A stretch of DNA of 64,000 nucleotides from Bacillus dicomae (GCF_006494425.1 NZ_VHIV01000002.1:1054001-1118000), one strand, 5' to 3'; counted from the stretch's first letter, positions 26,142-36,177 are shown. Numbers and translations are program-made. Notes: generated from the sequence alone by a model not told the origin.

Positions 26142-28874
26142 TTACAGAGAATGAACACCTTTTTTGAGAAGAATAGAAAATGAATCAGCATGAATAGGTC
26201 TGCTGTAATAGTAACCTTGAATAAACTGACATTTATTTTTTTGAAGGAAATCCACGTGTTCTTCCGTTTCTACACCTTCAGCAATGACAGACATTTCTAA
26301 TGTATGTGCTAATGTGATAATCGTTTTAATAATTTCCATTCCATCTTCACACGTTTCAGACATTGTAATAAACTCTCTTGGGATTTTTAACGTATCTATT
26401 GGATATAAAGGTAAATACGCTAGTGAAGAATAACCTGTACCAAAATCGTCGATTGAAATGTGAACTCCTAAACTCTTTAGTGTGCGTAGTTTTATCAATG
26501 TTTCTCGCTCATCCATCATGGCAATTCGTTCTGTTAGTTCAAGATCGAGAGAACTTGCTGGTAAACCTGTAATTGCTAATGTAGAAGAAATAGACTTTAC
26601 AAAATCCTCTTGTTCAAATTCTTTAGCAGATAAATTTACACCTATTTTCAAATGTGAATATCCGAGTGCATGCCAACGTTTCATTTGCTCACAAGCTTGC
26701 TGCAATGTCCATTTCCCTATTGGAATGATTTGTAGTGTTTCTTCAGCAATCGGAATAAACTCGTATGGAGAAATAACACCTAATTTAGGATGATTCCACC
26801 TAATTAGAGCTTCTGCACCGATAATTTTATTAGATTCACTATCAACTTGAGGTTGGTACAAAAGGAACAATTCTTCATTTTGTATTGCGTTTGGTAAATC
26901 TTTTTCTAATCGTAATCGTCTTTCAATTTTTTTAGCAATTACATCATCATAAATAGAGACAGAGTTAAGCTCTTTTGCTTTCGCATCATACATTGCAACA
27001 TTAGCGTTTTTTAATAGTGTAGCGGTATCGATTCCGGAATGTGGATAAATAGCGATGCCGATACTAAGTGATAAAGTTAATGTATGCTCATGTATGACAA
27101 ATGGTTTTTCCATGCATTCAAATAACTGGTTGCATAACTCGAATAAGGAATCTTCGTCAGTATAGTTTTCGATTAAGATTGTAAATTCATCGCCACCGAT
27201 TCTTGACAGATGGGTATGTGATGGAAGATATGATTGGAATCGCTTTGCTACTTCTTCTAATATGTGATCTCCTGCCGAATGTCCAAGTGTATCGTTAATT
27301 GCTTTAAAGCGATCTAAGTCTAAATATAATAATGCAAACTCGCTTTCTGCCGTTTTAGCATTTTTTATAACTCTTTTTAATTTCTTATGGAAAAAGGCAC
27401 GGTTCCCAATTTTCGTTACAGTATCATGGAATGCTAAATATTTTATTTCTTCTTGCTGTTTTTTTAGTGCAGTAATATCTTTCACCATAATATAGCTTCC
27501 TGAAATTTGCCCGTCTATCATAATAGGGACGATGGTAACGTATAAAAAATAAGTAAAGCCATCTTTATATTGAGAACGTAGTTGTAAGGATGCCGATTCT
27601 TGTTGTGCCACTTTTTCTAATGCTGATGCTAGTTTATATTTGTCTTCATCTAAAATAATCGAAAAACAAGTTTCACCGAGTAAATCATCCGTTGGTGCTC
27701 CAAGTAGTATACTTCCAGCTTTATTTACATTTAAGAATACTCCATTTAAATCAATTGTAAAAATAGGATCAGGGTGATATTCATATAATGATTTGAATTT
27801 TTGTTGTTTTTGAGATAGAGCCTCTGATTTATAAACTAAATCAGAAGTTCGCAAAGTAACTTTTTCTTCTAGTTGAGCATTAAATGCCTGTAAACGTTTA
27901 GTTAGGGAATTGTTTTGCATACGTACAATAGAATGACGAATGAGTACGAAAATGAAAGTAATACAATTTCCTGTAATGAGAGTTGAAGATGCTGTTTGTT
28001 CTTTTAATGTAAACCCGATTAGTATTGCAACAGCAAGATAGGGAAATACAACTAAAGCCTTTTTTCCTAGTATAGGGTTTACAATGAAATAATTTTTATC
28101 ACTATTACGATCTTCTGAAATAGATCCAGCTATTGCAATAAGTAATATAGGTATTCTATATAAAAGACGTAATAATGTTATCGTTTCAGTTGATAAATGA
28201 TTATTTAGGTGAAAATAAATATAGTTAAAAGTTGCAGAACTTATTAATACAAAAATAAAGATGTAAATTTTCCGTTTGGAATTAAAAATGGTTGGACGGA
28301 AAAAGAGACTAACACCTAGTAGAAGAAATAATAAATCTGCAATTGGATATAGAAATGAAAGGAAAACATCTCCTAGTGAAAGAGAGAATATATTTAAATT
28401 TGGTTGATTAAATAAATACCACTCTAATGTGAATATGGAAGTAAGTACTATGCATATATCACAAATAAAGAACGCTTTTTCCCATTTATCGCATTCTTTT
28501 AAGATTTTATAGCAGAAAGCGATAAGACAGAAGAGTAGAAAAAACATGTAAAATACATCAGAAATAGTAAAACGATGTATTGGAATTTCGAAGAAGCTAT
28601 CTTGATATGTATATACTATTTTTCCTAATAAAAAACTACCAATTGCTATCGTGATACATATCCAAAACGGATTTGAACTGACCTTTTTAGAATATATAGA
28701 GTAAATGAGTGATACAAATGTAATGGCTTCAACAATAAGTGAAGCGAAGCGTACATCTGATTTTGAAAAATGAGTGGGGAACAGATAGAAAAACATAAAA
28801 TAGATTGAATAACATATTAATGTTCCAATTAATATACATAGTTGTAAATTTTTATTTAGTTTCAATAAAATCAC
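26142..28874 (-). CDS. Membrane PAS-GGDEF-EAL cyclic-di-GMP enzyme
   Basis: A 910-residue protein. The N-terminal 320 residues contain about nine hydrophobic helices, a MASE-like sensor. A short coiled coil and a PAS domain (about 345-465) follow. Next come a GGDEF domain with the intact signature IGGDEF (about 475-640) and a C-terminal EAL domain with EALIRWNHP, ELTERIAM and IDDFGTGYSS (about 655-905). Both catalytic signatures look complete, so it could make and degrade c-di-GMP. The gene is monocistronic. A one-mismatch PlcR box lies 236 nt upstream, and a GGDEF protein is, as I recall, listed in the B. cereus PlcR regulon. Confidence 0.92.
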   Translation of the reverse strand: MILLKLNKNLQLCILIGTLICYSIYFMFFYLFPTHFSKSDVRFASLIVEAITFVSLIYSIYSKKVSSNPFWICITIAIGSFLLGKIVYTYQDSFFEIPIHRFTISDVFYMFFLLFCLIAFCYKILKECDKWEKAFFICDICIVLTSIFTLEWYLFNQPNLNIFSLSLGDVFLSFLYPIADLLFLLLGVSLFFRPTIFNSKRKIYIFIFVLISSATFNYIYFHLNNHLSTETITLLRLLYRIPILLIAIAGSISEDRNSDKNYFIVNPILGKKALVVFPYLAVAILIGFTLKEQTASSTLITGNCITFIFVLIRHSIVRMQNNSLTKRLQAFNAQLEEKVTLRTSDLVYKSEALSQKQQKFKSLYEYHPDPIFTIDLNGVFLNVNKAGSILLGAPTDDLLGETCFSIILDEDKYKLASALEKVAQQESASLQLRSQYKDGFTYFLYVTIVPIMIDGQISGSYIMVKDITALKKQQEEIKYLAFHDTVTKIGNRAFFHKKLKRVIKNAKTAESEFALLYLDLDRFKAINDTLGHSAGDHILEEVAKRFQSYLPSHTHLSRIGGDEFTILIENYTDEDSLFELCNQLFECMEKPFVIHEHTLTLSLSIGIAIYPHSGIDTATLLKNANVAMYDAKAKELNSVSIYDDVIAKKIERRLRLEKDLPNAIQNEELFLLYQPQVDSESNKIIGAEALIRWNHPKLGVISPYEFIPIAEETLQIIPIGKWTLQQACEQMKRWHALGYSHLKIGVNLSAKEFEQEDFVKSISSTLAITGLPASSLDLELTERIAMMDERETLIKLRTLKSLGVHISIDDFGTGYSSLAYLPLYPIDTLKIPREFITMSETCEDGMEIIKTIITLAHTLEMSVIAEGVETEEHVDFLQKNKCQFIQGYYYSRPIHADSFSILLKKGVHSL

Positions 28875-29285
28875 CTTCTTTAATTATGCACTATATTCGT
28901 AATATCTATACATAATAATATTACTTAAGAATTGTATCAGATTTCCTTGTGAAAATCTTGTTTATAAGGAAAGTATTGAAGAGTTTAATAATTATTAAAA
29001 TTAAAAAATATTGCGTTTGATAGTATGTATTACATCAAGATTTTAAAAAGAAATTGTATATTTAGTCATCCTTTGAATTGTAAAGGTTTTTTATTGATTT
29101 GAAAGTGGAGATGCAAAATTGCATAAAGATATTAAATTCCATTTTATATAAAATACTTTGTTATAAAGTATGAACTAAACTTTTGTATGCATCTATTCTC
29201 ATACTAATGAGGGATTTCAAAAAGATGTTACGTATATACAATAATACGTAATCATGTATAAAATTTTTAGTATGGGAGGAAGAGT
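28875..29285. other. Intergenic region between divergent GGDEF/EAL and VOC genes
   Basis: About 410 nt of very AT-rich DNA with no supported ORF. It holds the promoters of both flanking genes and the PlcR-like palindrome at 29110-29125. Confidence 0.5.
29110..29125. promoter_or_regulatory. Candidate PlcR box with one mismatch
   Basis: GATGCAAAATTGCATA differs from TATGNAN4TNCATA only at position 1. It sits 236 nt upstream of the GGDEF/EAL start and 160 nt upstream of the VOC gene start. Confidence 0.6.
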
Positions 29286-29675
29286 ATGAAAAATTGGGTG
29301 AAGTTTCGAATTGCACGTCCGACGGATAAGTTTGAAGAGGTTACAGTGTTTTATGAAAAAGGATTAGGTTTAAAACGTATTGGTGAATTTTATGATCATG
29401 AAGGTTATGACGGGATTATGTTTGGACTACCAGATGAAGAGTACCATTTAGAATTTACAAAGCATAAAGATGGAAGTCCTTGTCCGGCTCCAACGAAAGA
29501 TAATTTACTTGTATTCTATATAAGAGAAGATATTGAAATAGAAAGAGTGAGTAAAAGGCTACAGGCAATGGGATATGATGAAGTTGAACCAGAAAATCCA
29601 TATTGGAAAGAGAAGGGGATAACGATAGAGGATCCAGATGGCTGGAGAATCGTGTTAATGAAAATAGAAGAATAG
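29286..29675 (+). CDS. VOC (glyoxalase/dioxygenase superfamily) protein
   Basis: A 129-residue single-module vicinal-oxygen-chelate protein with two beta-alpha-beta-beta-beta repeats (FYEKGLGLKRIGEFYDHEGY and the closing EDPDGWRIVLM). Candidate metal ligands are the His in EYHLEFTKH and a Glu/Asp in the second half. A GGGAGGAAG site precedes the ATG. Members include glyoxalases and antibiotic-modifying enzymes; the substrate is unknown here. Confidence 0.82.
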   Translation: MKNWVKFRIARPTDKFEEVTVFYEKGLGLKRIGEFYDHEGYDGIMFGLPDEEYHLEFTKHKDGSPCPAPTKDNLLVFYIREDIEIERVSKRLQAMGYDEVEPENPYWKEKGITIEDPDGWRIVLMKIEE

Positions 29676-29900
29676 AGGATAACGAAACTAATAAGAACAA
29701 GGTTTCAAATTATGATAGGATACAAATAGATCAGCTTCCTTCTATGTAATAAAAATAGGGGTAAGCTTTTTTTTGTTTTATAATCTGAAAATTTTTATTT
29801 GACAATTAATTATAGGGAGATGTAAAGTGAGAACGTATATTCTTATAAGTTTGATAGTGTTTCTATTCAAAAGGAATGTATAAATAAGGAGGGGCCTTTT

Positions 29901-30716
29901 ATGTTATGGCGAATTAAAGATGCGGAAATATACTATGAAATTGTTGGAGAGGGTAAACCGGTCCTTATTATACATGGCTGTGGTCCTGACCATAGGTTAA
30001 TGATGAAATGTATGGAATCGGTATTTCAAAAATATGAAGGTTATCAACGAATATATATTGATTTACCTGGAATGGGAAAGTCGAACGCTCCAAATTGGAT
30101 AAATAGTTCAGATCATATATTAGAAGTGATAACTACATTTATTGAAGAAGTCATTCCAACGAAAGATTTTTTACTAGTAGGAGAGTCTTTCGGCGGATAT
30201 TTAGCTAGAGGGATACTTTCAAAAATGTTTGAGAGAGTCGATGGATTATTATTAGTATGTCCTGTTGTTGTTGCGCTGCAAAAAGAAAGACGTTTACCGG
30301 ATAAACAGATAATTGTACAAGATAAGGAGTTTTTAAATACGTTAACTTCTACCGAAAGAGAGGGATTTTGTGAGTTAGCAGTAGTAGCAAATGAATATAC
30401 ATATAAGCGATTTAAAGAAGAAATTAAGCCGGGGTTAGATGTTGCTAATTATGAATTTATTGAAAGGATGCAAAAAAATTATTCTCTTACTCTGGATTTT
30501 CACCGTAAGAAATATGAGAAACCCGTTCTTTTATTAGCCGGAAGACAAGATATATCGGTAGGTTATCAAGATATTATAGAAATTATTGAAGATCATCCGA
30601 GAGCAACATTAGCGGTGCTTGATATGGCGGGACATAATTTGCAAATTGAACAGCCTGAATTATTCGAGAGTTTAGTAGGAGAATGGATTACACGAACAAA
30701 ACAACAAAATTTATAA
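29901..30716 (+). CDS. Alpha/beta hydrolase
   Basis: A 271-residue hydrolase. The HG oxyanion motif is in IIHGCGPDH, the nucleophile elbow is GESFGG (Ser near residue 98), the likely acid is in LLAGRQDISVG, and the catalytic His is in MAGHNLQIEQP. AAGGAGGGG precedes the ATG. It is followed 30 nt later by a histidine phosphatase gene, possibly in one transcript. Substrate unknown. Confidence 0.88.
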   Translation: MLWRIKDAEIYYEIVGEGKPVLIIHGCGPDHRLMMKCMESVFQKYEGYQRIYIDLPGMGKSNAPNWINSSDHILEVITTFIEEVIPTKDFLLVGESFGGYLARGILSKMFERVDGLLLVCPVVVALQKERRLPDKQIIVQDKEFLNTLTSTEREGFCELAVVANEYTYKRFKEEIKPGLDVANYEFIERMQKNYSLTLDFHRKKYEKPVLLLAGRQDISVGYQDIIEIIEDHPRATLAVLDMAGHNLQIEQPELFESLVGEWITRTKQQNL

Positions 30717-30746
30717 AAAACGAATGAATATTTTCAAGGAGGAAGT

Positions 30747-31322
30747 ATGAATACATATATTTATATGGTTAGGCACGGTGAATCACCAAAATTAGAAGGG
30801 GGTGAAAGAACACGTGGTTTAACTGAAAAGGGAAGTTTAGACGCTCATAGAGTAACAGATATATTAAAAACAGAGGGAATCGATACTTTCATTTCAAGTC
30901 CGTATAAGAGGGCTGTATTAACTATAGAAAAAACAGCCAATTTCTATGAAAAAGAAATATTAATATATGAAAACCTTAAAGAGTGTATGTTTTCCAGCGG
31001 GGATCAAGTTATATCAGATAAAGAAGTATATCCACTTGTAAAGAAGATGTTCTCTAATCCGGACTTTGCACGAACGGAAGGAGAGTCATATATGGATTGC
31101 CAGAGAAGAGTAGTGAAAGTATTAAAAAAAATCTTAATGGATTTTCAAGGGCAAAAAATTGTAATTGGTACACATGGGCTTGTCATGACATTAATGATGA
31201 ATTACTTTGATAATCAATATGGGTTTGGATTTTTAATACATACATCAAAGCCTGACATATATAAGTTGGAATTTAAAGATGAGCAATTAATGAATGTAGA
31301 AAGATTATGGATAGGAGAATGA
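30747..31322 (+). CDS. Histidine phosphatase (phosphoglycerate-mutase-like) family protein
   Basis: A 191-residue protein with the RHG catalytic motif at the N terminus (YMVRHGESP), a second arginine in SSPYKRAVLT and the second catalytic histidine in GTHGLVMTL. An AGGAGG site precedes the ATG. It probably dephosphorylates a small metabolite; the sequence does not allow a substrate call. Confidence 0.88.
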   Translation: MNTYIYMVRHGESPKLEGGERTRGLTEKGSLDAHRVTDILKTEGIDTFISSPYKRAVLTIEKTANFYEKEILIYENLKECMFSSGDQVISDKEVYPLVKKMFSNPDFARTEGESYMDCQRRVVKVLKKILMDFQGQKIVIGTHGLVMTLMMNYFDNQYGFGFLIHTSKPDIYKLEFKDEQLMNVERLWIGE

Positions 31323-31335
31323 AACTTCATATATG

Positions 31336-31376
31336 GAGTATGTTTTAATAGATATTTTTAAAACATACTCTATTTT
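31336..31376 (+). terminator. Terminator after the phosphatase gene
   Basis: Thirteen-bp perfect repeat GAGTATGTTTTAA and complement followed by TATTTTTA. Confidence 0.8.
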
Positions 31377-31645
31377 TATAGAAAGAATCTTTATCAACTA
31401 TTTTTAGAATCTTAAATTAATAAGTAATTATTCAGTTTCTGAATAATGTAATTAGAAGTTGGATTAAGGAAACAATTTTAAATGTGACAAAATTCCAAAC
31501 GATGGATTTATATTCAATTGGAGAAAAAGATGTAGAATTTTGTCTTACGGTCCCCGTTTACTTTTCATTTCATTACATATAGGCTTTGTGGTGTAAAGGG
31601 GAAAATCATCTACCTTTACACAAAATTTATAAGGAGGAAATGGTG
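31377..31645. other. Non-coding leader region
   Basis: About 270 nt of AT-rich DNA before the small exported protein gene. No ORF with a ribosome site was found. It probably holds that gene's promoter, which I could not place. Confidence 0.35.
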
Positions 31646-31963
31646 ATGAAAAAGATTAAAAAGTTTGCGGGAGTTGCTTTAGCGGGGACGATTGGATTAA
31701 GTGGACTACTGTTTTTAGAACCAAGTGTAAGCGCTGCGGAAGCACAGCAAGTGAAAGAGGAGAATTTCAATGCAATTGATGTATCGATGAATTTAAATGA
31801 ATTATATGTATTAAGTGGCAGAAGCATTGATGTTCTTTCTGGAGATAAAGAAGCAATTCATCTAAATAAATACACAATTCGTTTTAGTAAACCAGGGAAG
31901 TATGTGATTAAAGTAAATGGCTGTATTTATGACGATATATATACTTTTATTGTGAATGAGTAA
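31646..31963 (+). CDS. Small secreted protein of unknown function
   Basis: A 105-residue exported protein. It has a signal peptide (about 1-31, MKKIKKFAGVALAGTIGLSG, cleaved near VSAAEA) followed by a compact beta-rich domain of about 70 residues ending NGCIYDDIYTFIVNE. A single cysteine remains in the mature part. The ATG at 31646 is set by AAGGAGG at proper distance; the ATG at 31640 is too close. The mature domain resembles a single Ig-like or pilus-like fold but I do not recognise a family. Confidence 0.7.
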   Translation: MKKIKKFAGVALAGTIGLSGLLFLEPSVSAAEAQQVKEENFNAIDVSMNLNELYVLSGRSIDVLSGDKEAIHLNKYTIRFSKPGKYVIKVNGCIYDDIYTFIVNE

Positions 31964-31998
31964 TATATATTCTTAAATCGTGAGATGAAAAAAGCAAC

Positions 31999-32036
31999 AC
32001 CCTATTTGCGGTGAGAATCGTAAATAGGGTGGATTT
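31999..32036. terminator. Bidirectional terminator between convergent genes
   Basis: Thirteen-bp inverted repeat with one mismatch (CACCCTATTTGCG / CGTAAATAGGGTG), shared by the secreted-protein gene and the YczE-like gene. Confidence 0.75.
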
Positions 32037-32055
32037 ATTTGTATTAAGCTGTACT

Positions 32056-32694
32056 TTAAATATGTTCACTAATTTTCTTTTTGTTATGTAGAGTATGTAA
32101 AAGTGTTTGAAACACCTTAAATGATTGCTGAAAAATTGGACTTTGAATAAAGGTGTATAGAAAAGTTACGATGAAAACAGGACCACCGAGTATAAATCCA
32201 ATAACTAATACAACACATTCTACTATGATTCTAGCACGGCTAATAGACAGTCCTGTTTTGTCAGAAATAGTAAGCATGAATCCATAACGAGGTCCAGCGC
32301 CAATTCCAGCCGCAACATACATACCTCCCCCGATACCTGTAATGGCGATACCAGAAAATAAAATGAGTAAGTTTAACCATAAATAATCACTAGCGTTTGG
32401 CAGAATATTTGATTGTAAGAAAAAGTCCATAATCGGACCGATAAGTAGTGCATTTAAAAATGTACCCACATTTATATATTTTCGATCTACTAGTAAAGAA
32501 ATGAGAACGAGACATAACCCACATATGACACTCCACGTACCAATGGTCCATCCAAATCTTTGGTAGAGAGCCATGTTTAAAACTTCCCAAGGATGTAAGC
32601 CGAGAAATTTAACTTTGACTGCAAGAGCATTTCCAAGGCCAAAGAAAATTAATCCTAAGAAAAAAAGAAAATAGCGAAAGAGAGTTAGCCTCAT
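32056..32694 (-). CDS. YczE/YitT-like integral membrane protein
   Basis: A 212-residue protein with five or six transmembrane helices. It carries the family-like glycine-rich stretch GIGGGMYVAAGIGAGPRYGF in the middle and HPWEVLN after the first helix, as in YczE, a membrane protein linked in B. subtilis to lipopeptide production. The start has an AGGAGG site. Function here unknown. Confidence 0.8.
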   Translation of the reverse strand: MRLTLFRYFLFFLGLIFFGLGNALAVKVKFLGLHPWEVLNMALYQRFGWTIGTWSVICGLCLVLISLLVDRKYINVGTFLNALLIGPIMDFFLQSNILPNASDYLWLNLLILFSGIAITGIGGGMYVAAGIGAGPRYGFMLTISDKTGLSISRARIIVECVVLVIGFILGGPVFIVTFLYTFIQSPIFQQSFKVFQTLLHTLHNKKKISEHI

Positions 32695-32890
32695 TTTTAA
32701 AACCTCCTATATTTTATAATTATGTATGTTACCTGTTACGGTTTTAATGTACAAATATTATGTCTTTTTATCATTCGTTTAAAAGTGTTAACGATGTAAA
32801 TGAAATATACATCTTCACAGTCAAAAAAGTTAAAATATTTCGTTTTAAGGATTATAATGGAGAGAGAAACATAAAAGGGAGTGAATGAAC

Positions 32891-34123
32891 TTGAAACAAG
32901 AACTTATTGAAAGGTTTACGAGATATGTAAAAATTGATACACAATCAAATGAAGAAAGCCATACAGTACCAACAACACCAGGACAAATTGAGTTTGGTAA
33001 GTTATTAGTGGAAGAGCTAAAAGAAATTGGTTTAACAGAGATAACGATGGATGATAACGGCTATGTAATGGCAACACTTCCAGCTAATACGGATAAGGAT
33101 GTTCCTGTAATCGGATTTTTAGCTCATTTAGATACGGCAACAGACTTTACAGGGAAAAACGTCAAACCACAAATTCATGAAAATTTTGATGGTAATGCAA
33201 TTACGTTAAATGAAGAGCTAAATGTTGTGTTAACACCAGAGCAGTTTCCGGAATTACCATCATATAAAGGACATACCATTATTACAACTGATGGTACAAC
33301 ACTTCTAGGAGCAGATGATAAAGCTGGTCTTACAGAAATTATGGTTGCAATGAACCATTTAATACATAATCCGCAAATTAAGCACGGGAAAATTAGAGTT
33401 GCGTTTACGCCAGATGAAGAAATTGGCCGCGGCCCAGCTCATTTTGATGTAGAAGCGTTTGGTGCATCATTTGCTTATACGATGGATGGAGGTCCATTAG
33501 GTGGTTTAGAGTATGAAAGCTTTAATGCTGCAGGCGCTAAATTAACGTTTAACGGAACGAATACACATCCTGGAACAGCGAAAAATAAAATGCGTAACGC
33601 AACTAAACTTGCGATGGAGTTTAATAGCTATTTACCGGTAGAAGAGGCACCAGAATATACAGAGGGTTATGAAGGATTCTATCACTTACTTTCTTTAAAC
33701 GGTGATGTTGAGCAAAGTAAAGCGTATTATATTATTCGAGATTTTGATCGTGAAAACTTTGAAGCGCGTAAAAATAACGTTGAAAATATTGTGAAGCAAA
33801 TGCAAGAAAAATATGGACAAGATGCAGTCGTTTTAGAAATGAATGATCAATACTATAACATGCTTGAAAAGATTGAACCAGTGAGAGAAATTGTTGATAT
33901 TGCATATGAGGCAATGAAAAGTTTAAATATCGAACCAAATATTCATCCGATTCGCGGTGGAACAGATGGATCACAATTATCGTATATGGGATTACCAACG
34001 CCGAACATTTTCACAGGTGGTGAAAACTATCACGGTAAATTTGAGTATGTTTCGGTAGATGTTATGGAAAAAGCTGTTCAAGTTATTATAGAAATTGCAA
34101 GACGATTTGAAGAGCAAGCTTAA
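32891..34123 (+). CDS. pepT: Peptidase T (tripeptide aminopeptidase)
   Basis: A 410-residue cytosolic M20 metallopeptidase that removes N-terminal residues from tripeptides. Zinc-ligand motifs are [30 protein letters not shown] and the C-terminal [11 protein letters not shown] prefer the TTG at 32891, since GGGAG lies 9 nt upstream and this gives the usual 410-residue length. The alternative ATG at 32885 is only 3 nt from that site. A TATAAT at 32855-32860 is a plausible -10. Confidence 0.95.
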   Translation: MKQELIERFTRYVKIDTQSNEESHTVPTTPGQIEFGKLLVEELKEIGLTEITMDDNGYVMATLPANTDKDVPVIGFLAHLDTATDFTGKNVKPQIHENFDGNAITLNEELNVVLTPEQFPELPSYKGHTIITTDGTTLLGADDKAGLTEIMVAMNHLIHNPQIKHGKIRVAFTPDEEIGRGPAHFDVEAFGASFAYTMDGGPLGGLEYESFNAAGAKLTFNGTNTHPGTAKNKMRNATKLAMEFNSYLPVEEAPEYTEGYEGFYHLLSLNGDVEQSKAYYIIRDFDRENFEARKNNVENIVKQMQEKYGQDAVVLEMNDQYYNMLEKIEPVREIVDIAYEAMKSLNIEPNIHPIRGGTDGSQLSYMGLPTPNIFTGGENYHGKFEYVSVDVMEKAVQVIIEIARRFEEQA

Positions 34124-34163
34124 AAAAGAACCAAGTAGTATGAATGTACTACTTGGTTCTTTT
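34124..34163. terminator. Bidirectional terminator between pepT and alkA
   Basis: Seventeen-bp perfect inverted repeat with a 6-nt loop, starting at the pepT stop and reaching the alkA stop. Confidence 0.88.
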
Positions 34164-35073
34164 AATATAGTACTCGCCACAAATAAAAAGTTGCGTAAGA
34201 CTCCCAGTTGATCCAATTTGCCGCAAAATCTTTTATTTCATGTTTAGTCGGTTTACTTTCTGAACCTGTTATACATTTAATTGCATTGTGCAAACCAACA
34301 TCGTCAATTGGAAAAGCTGAAGGGAATCGTAAACAGCGCATTAAAACATAGTTGGCAGTCCATGGTCCTATACCATGGATAGCGGTTAATTGTTTCTCAG
34401 CAACCTTTACATCTTGTGTTTGCAGTAAATCCTCTTTTGATAGTTTTCTCTCTGTAATAAGCTTCGCAATACCGATTAAATATTCACATTTTCTAGTCGT
34501 CATTTTTAATTGTTGGAGATCTTCTACATGTAGATTTGCAATTGTTTCAGGTGATGGGAATATCCAATGCTTTCTACCGTCCCATTCTACATAACTTCCA
34601 AATTGCTCAACTAATCTTCTTTTTAGCGTATAAGCATATGTGAGATTAATTTGCTGACCGATAATTCCCCAGGAAAGTGCTTCAAATAAATCTGGAATCC
34701 CTAAAGTTCGAAGTCCATAAAACTTTTGAACAGGAACTCGAAGGAGTGGATCAAGTTTAGCTAATTGATAGAAGGGAGCCAAATCAGTATTTAAATCAAA
34801 CCATTCAGTTACATAGTTAGCGACAGCATTGCATATCCACTTTTCAGAGATATAGGATTCTCCTAAAAAACATATTTGAATAGTATCATCCGAATTCATA
34901 CTAATTTCAACTAACGGATTTACATCGTGAACAGGGATAACTTTATAAATTTTGTTAGCCTCAATGTGAAACATACATTCATTGTTAGAACGTGATAGAT
35001 AACGCAAATTTTCTTGGAAACTAAATTCTGTTGGAACTGTTAAAGTTAATGCGTTACTATATTTGGCTGTCAT
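34162..35073 (-). CDS. alkA: DNA-3-methyladenine glycosylase II (AlkA family)
   Basis: A 303-residue base-excision enzyme that removes N3-methyladenine and other alkylated bases. It has an AlkA N-terminal beta domain (about 1-105), a helix-hairpin-helix fold with the HhH loop in LTAIHGIGPWTANYVLM (about residues 230-246) and the catalytic Asp in FPIDDVGL. It is translationally coupled to the upstream methyltransferase gene through an ATGA overlap and is the last gene of the adaptive-response operon. Confidence 0.92.
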   Translation of the reverse strand: MTAKYSNALTLTVPTEFSFQENLRYLSRSNNECMFHIEANKIYKVIPVHDVNPLVEISMNSDDTIQICFLGESYISEKWICNAVANYVTEWFDLNTDLAPFYQLAKLDPLLRVPVQKFYGLRTLGIPDLFEALSWGIIGQQINLTYAYTLKRRLVEQFGSYVEWDGRKHWIFPSPETIANLHVEDLQQLKMTTRKCEYLIGIAKLITERKLSKEDLLQTQDVKVAEKQLTAIHGIGPWTANYVLMRCLRFPSAFPIDDVGLHNAIKCITGSESKPTKHEIKDFAANWINWESYATFYLWRVLY

Positions 35074-35600
35074 AAGACTCCCACCTGTAACCTTTCTAAT
35101 GCAAGCAATTCCTTCTTCATTTCTAATCCGCCTCTAAAACCAGTTAGTTTGCCATTTTTCCCTATAACGCGATGGCAAGGAATTGTAATGAGAAGAGGGT
35201 TGGCAGCAATAGCAGAAGCAACGGCACGTACAGCTTTAGGTTTTTGAATTCTTTCGGCAATTTCTGTATAAGAATATGTCTTTCCATAAGGAATTTCACG
35301 TACCGTATTCCAAACAGATAATTGAAAATCAGTTCCGTAAGCATCGATAGGGAATGTAAAAGTTTCTCGTTTACTTTCTAAATACTCGATAACTTCTTTC
35401 GTATATGTTTGTAGCTAATCTGGATTACAGGTTAATATATGTTGTGGTAATTTTTTTCTGGCCCATATATTTAGCTCTTCAAAGTTTTCATCTTGAGATC
35501 CAATGAAACATAGTCCAGTTTCGGTTGCAGCAATATGAAACTGCCAATTTTTATGTGTAAATAGTGTCCAATATATAAATTTATTTTTGTAGGAATTCAT
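35070..35600 (-). pseudogene. ogt: Methylated-DNA--protein-cysteine methyltransferase, interrupted by an amber codon
   Basis: The frame encodes a 176-residue O6-methylguanine-DNA methyltransferase (AdaB/Ogt type): N-terminal domain MNSYKNKFIYWTLFTHKNW, then YGTDFQLSVWNTVREIPYGK, and the active-site IPCHRV with Cys at codon 142. Codon 62 is TAG (35415-35417), in frame, with perfect coding continuity on both sides. Only a 61-residue fragment lacking the active site would be made unless the stop is suppressed or translation restarts. The 5' end overlaps adaA by 20 nt and the 3' end overlaps alkA (ATGA). One base change would restore the gene. Confidence 0.85.
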
Positions 35601-36177
35601 TATTGTATCCCTCTTTCATTTCGTTCTTTTTTCGATATTCAGTAGGAGTAAATCCGGTTTTCTTTTTAAATAAAGTTGCGAAATACTCTGGATTTTCTAT
35701 CCCGACAGCAGTACTAATTTCTTTAATGGATTGATTTGTTTGTAAAAGGTGTTCTGCCGCTTTAACAATTCTGAACTGCTGTATATATTCTATTGGACTT
35801 ATTCCTGTCATTTTTTTGAAAGTGCGTTGTAAATGAAAAGGGCTACCATGGCACATTTCCGCTAGTATGTCGAGAGTTAATGCTTCGTCATAATGCTTTT
35901 CGATATAATCTTTAATTTGTTCTACCCACTCTTCATTAGGCAAAGTGAGCCCATTTGGTTTACAACGTTTGCACGGGCGAAAGTTTTCACTTAATGCTTG
36001 CTCTGCATGATGAAAAATTCGTACATTGTTTTTATTCGGTATTCTTGATTTGCATGATGGCCTGCAAAAGATTCCGGTTGATTTCACAGCATAAAAGAAT
36101 TTGCTATCATAGGAAGAATCATTATGAATAATTGCTTGCCAATGCACATTTGTTAACGTAACTCTTTCATTGTACAA
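35581..36177 (-). CDS. adaA: AdaA: methylphosphotriester-DNA methyltransferase and AraC-type activator
   Basis: A 198-residue protein. The N-terminal Ada zinc domain has four cysteines in FCRPSCKSR and RPCKRCKPNG; the first accepts a methyl group from DNA phosphotriesters. The C-terminal AraC helix-turn-helix pair (about 95-190) contains the family signature ending FKKKTGFTPTEYRK. Methylated AdaA activates its own operon. Here it leads adaA-ogt-alkA, a compact alkylation-response unit. Confidence 0.92.
   Translation of the reverse strand: MYNERVTLTNVHWQAIIHNDSSYDSKFFYAVKSTGIFCRPSCKSRIPNKNNVRIFHHAEQALSENFRPCKRCKPNGLTLPNEEWVEQIKDYIEKHYDEALTLDILAEMCHGSPFHLQRTFKKMTGISPIEYIQQFRIVKAAEHLLQTNQSIKEISTAVGIENPEYFATLFKKKTGFTPTEYRKKNEMKEGYNNEFLQK

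Noticed and set aside
35162-35344. Leu-rich 60-residue minus-strand ORF
   Set aside because: Out-of-frame reading of the second half of the interrupted ogt gene.
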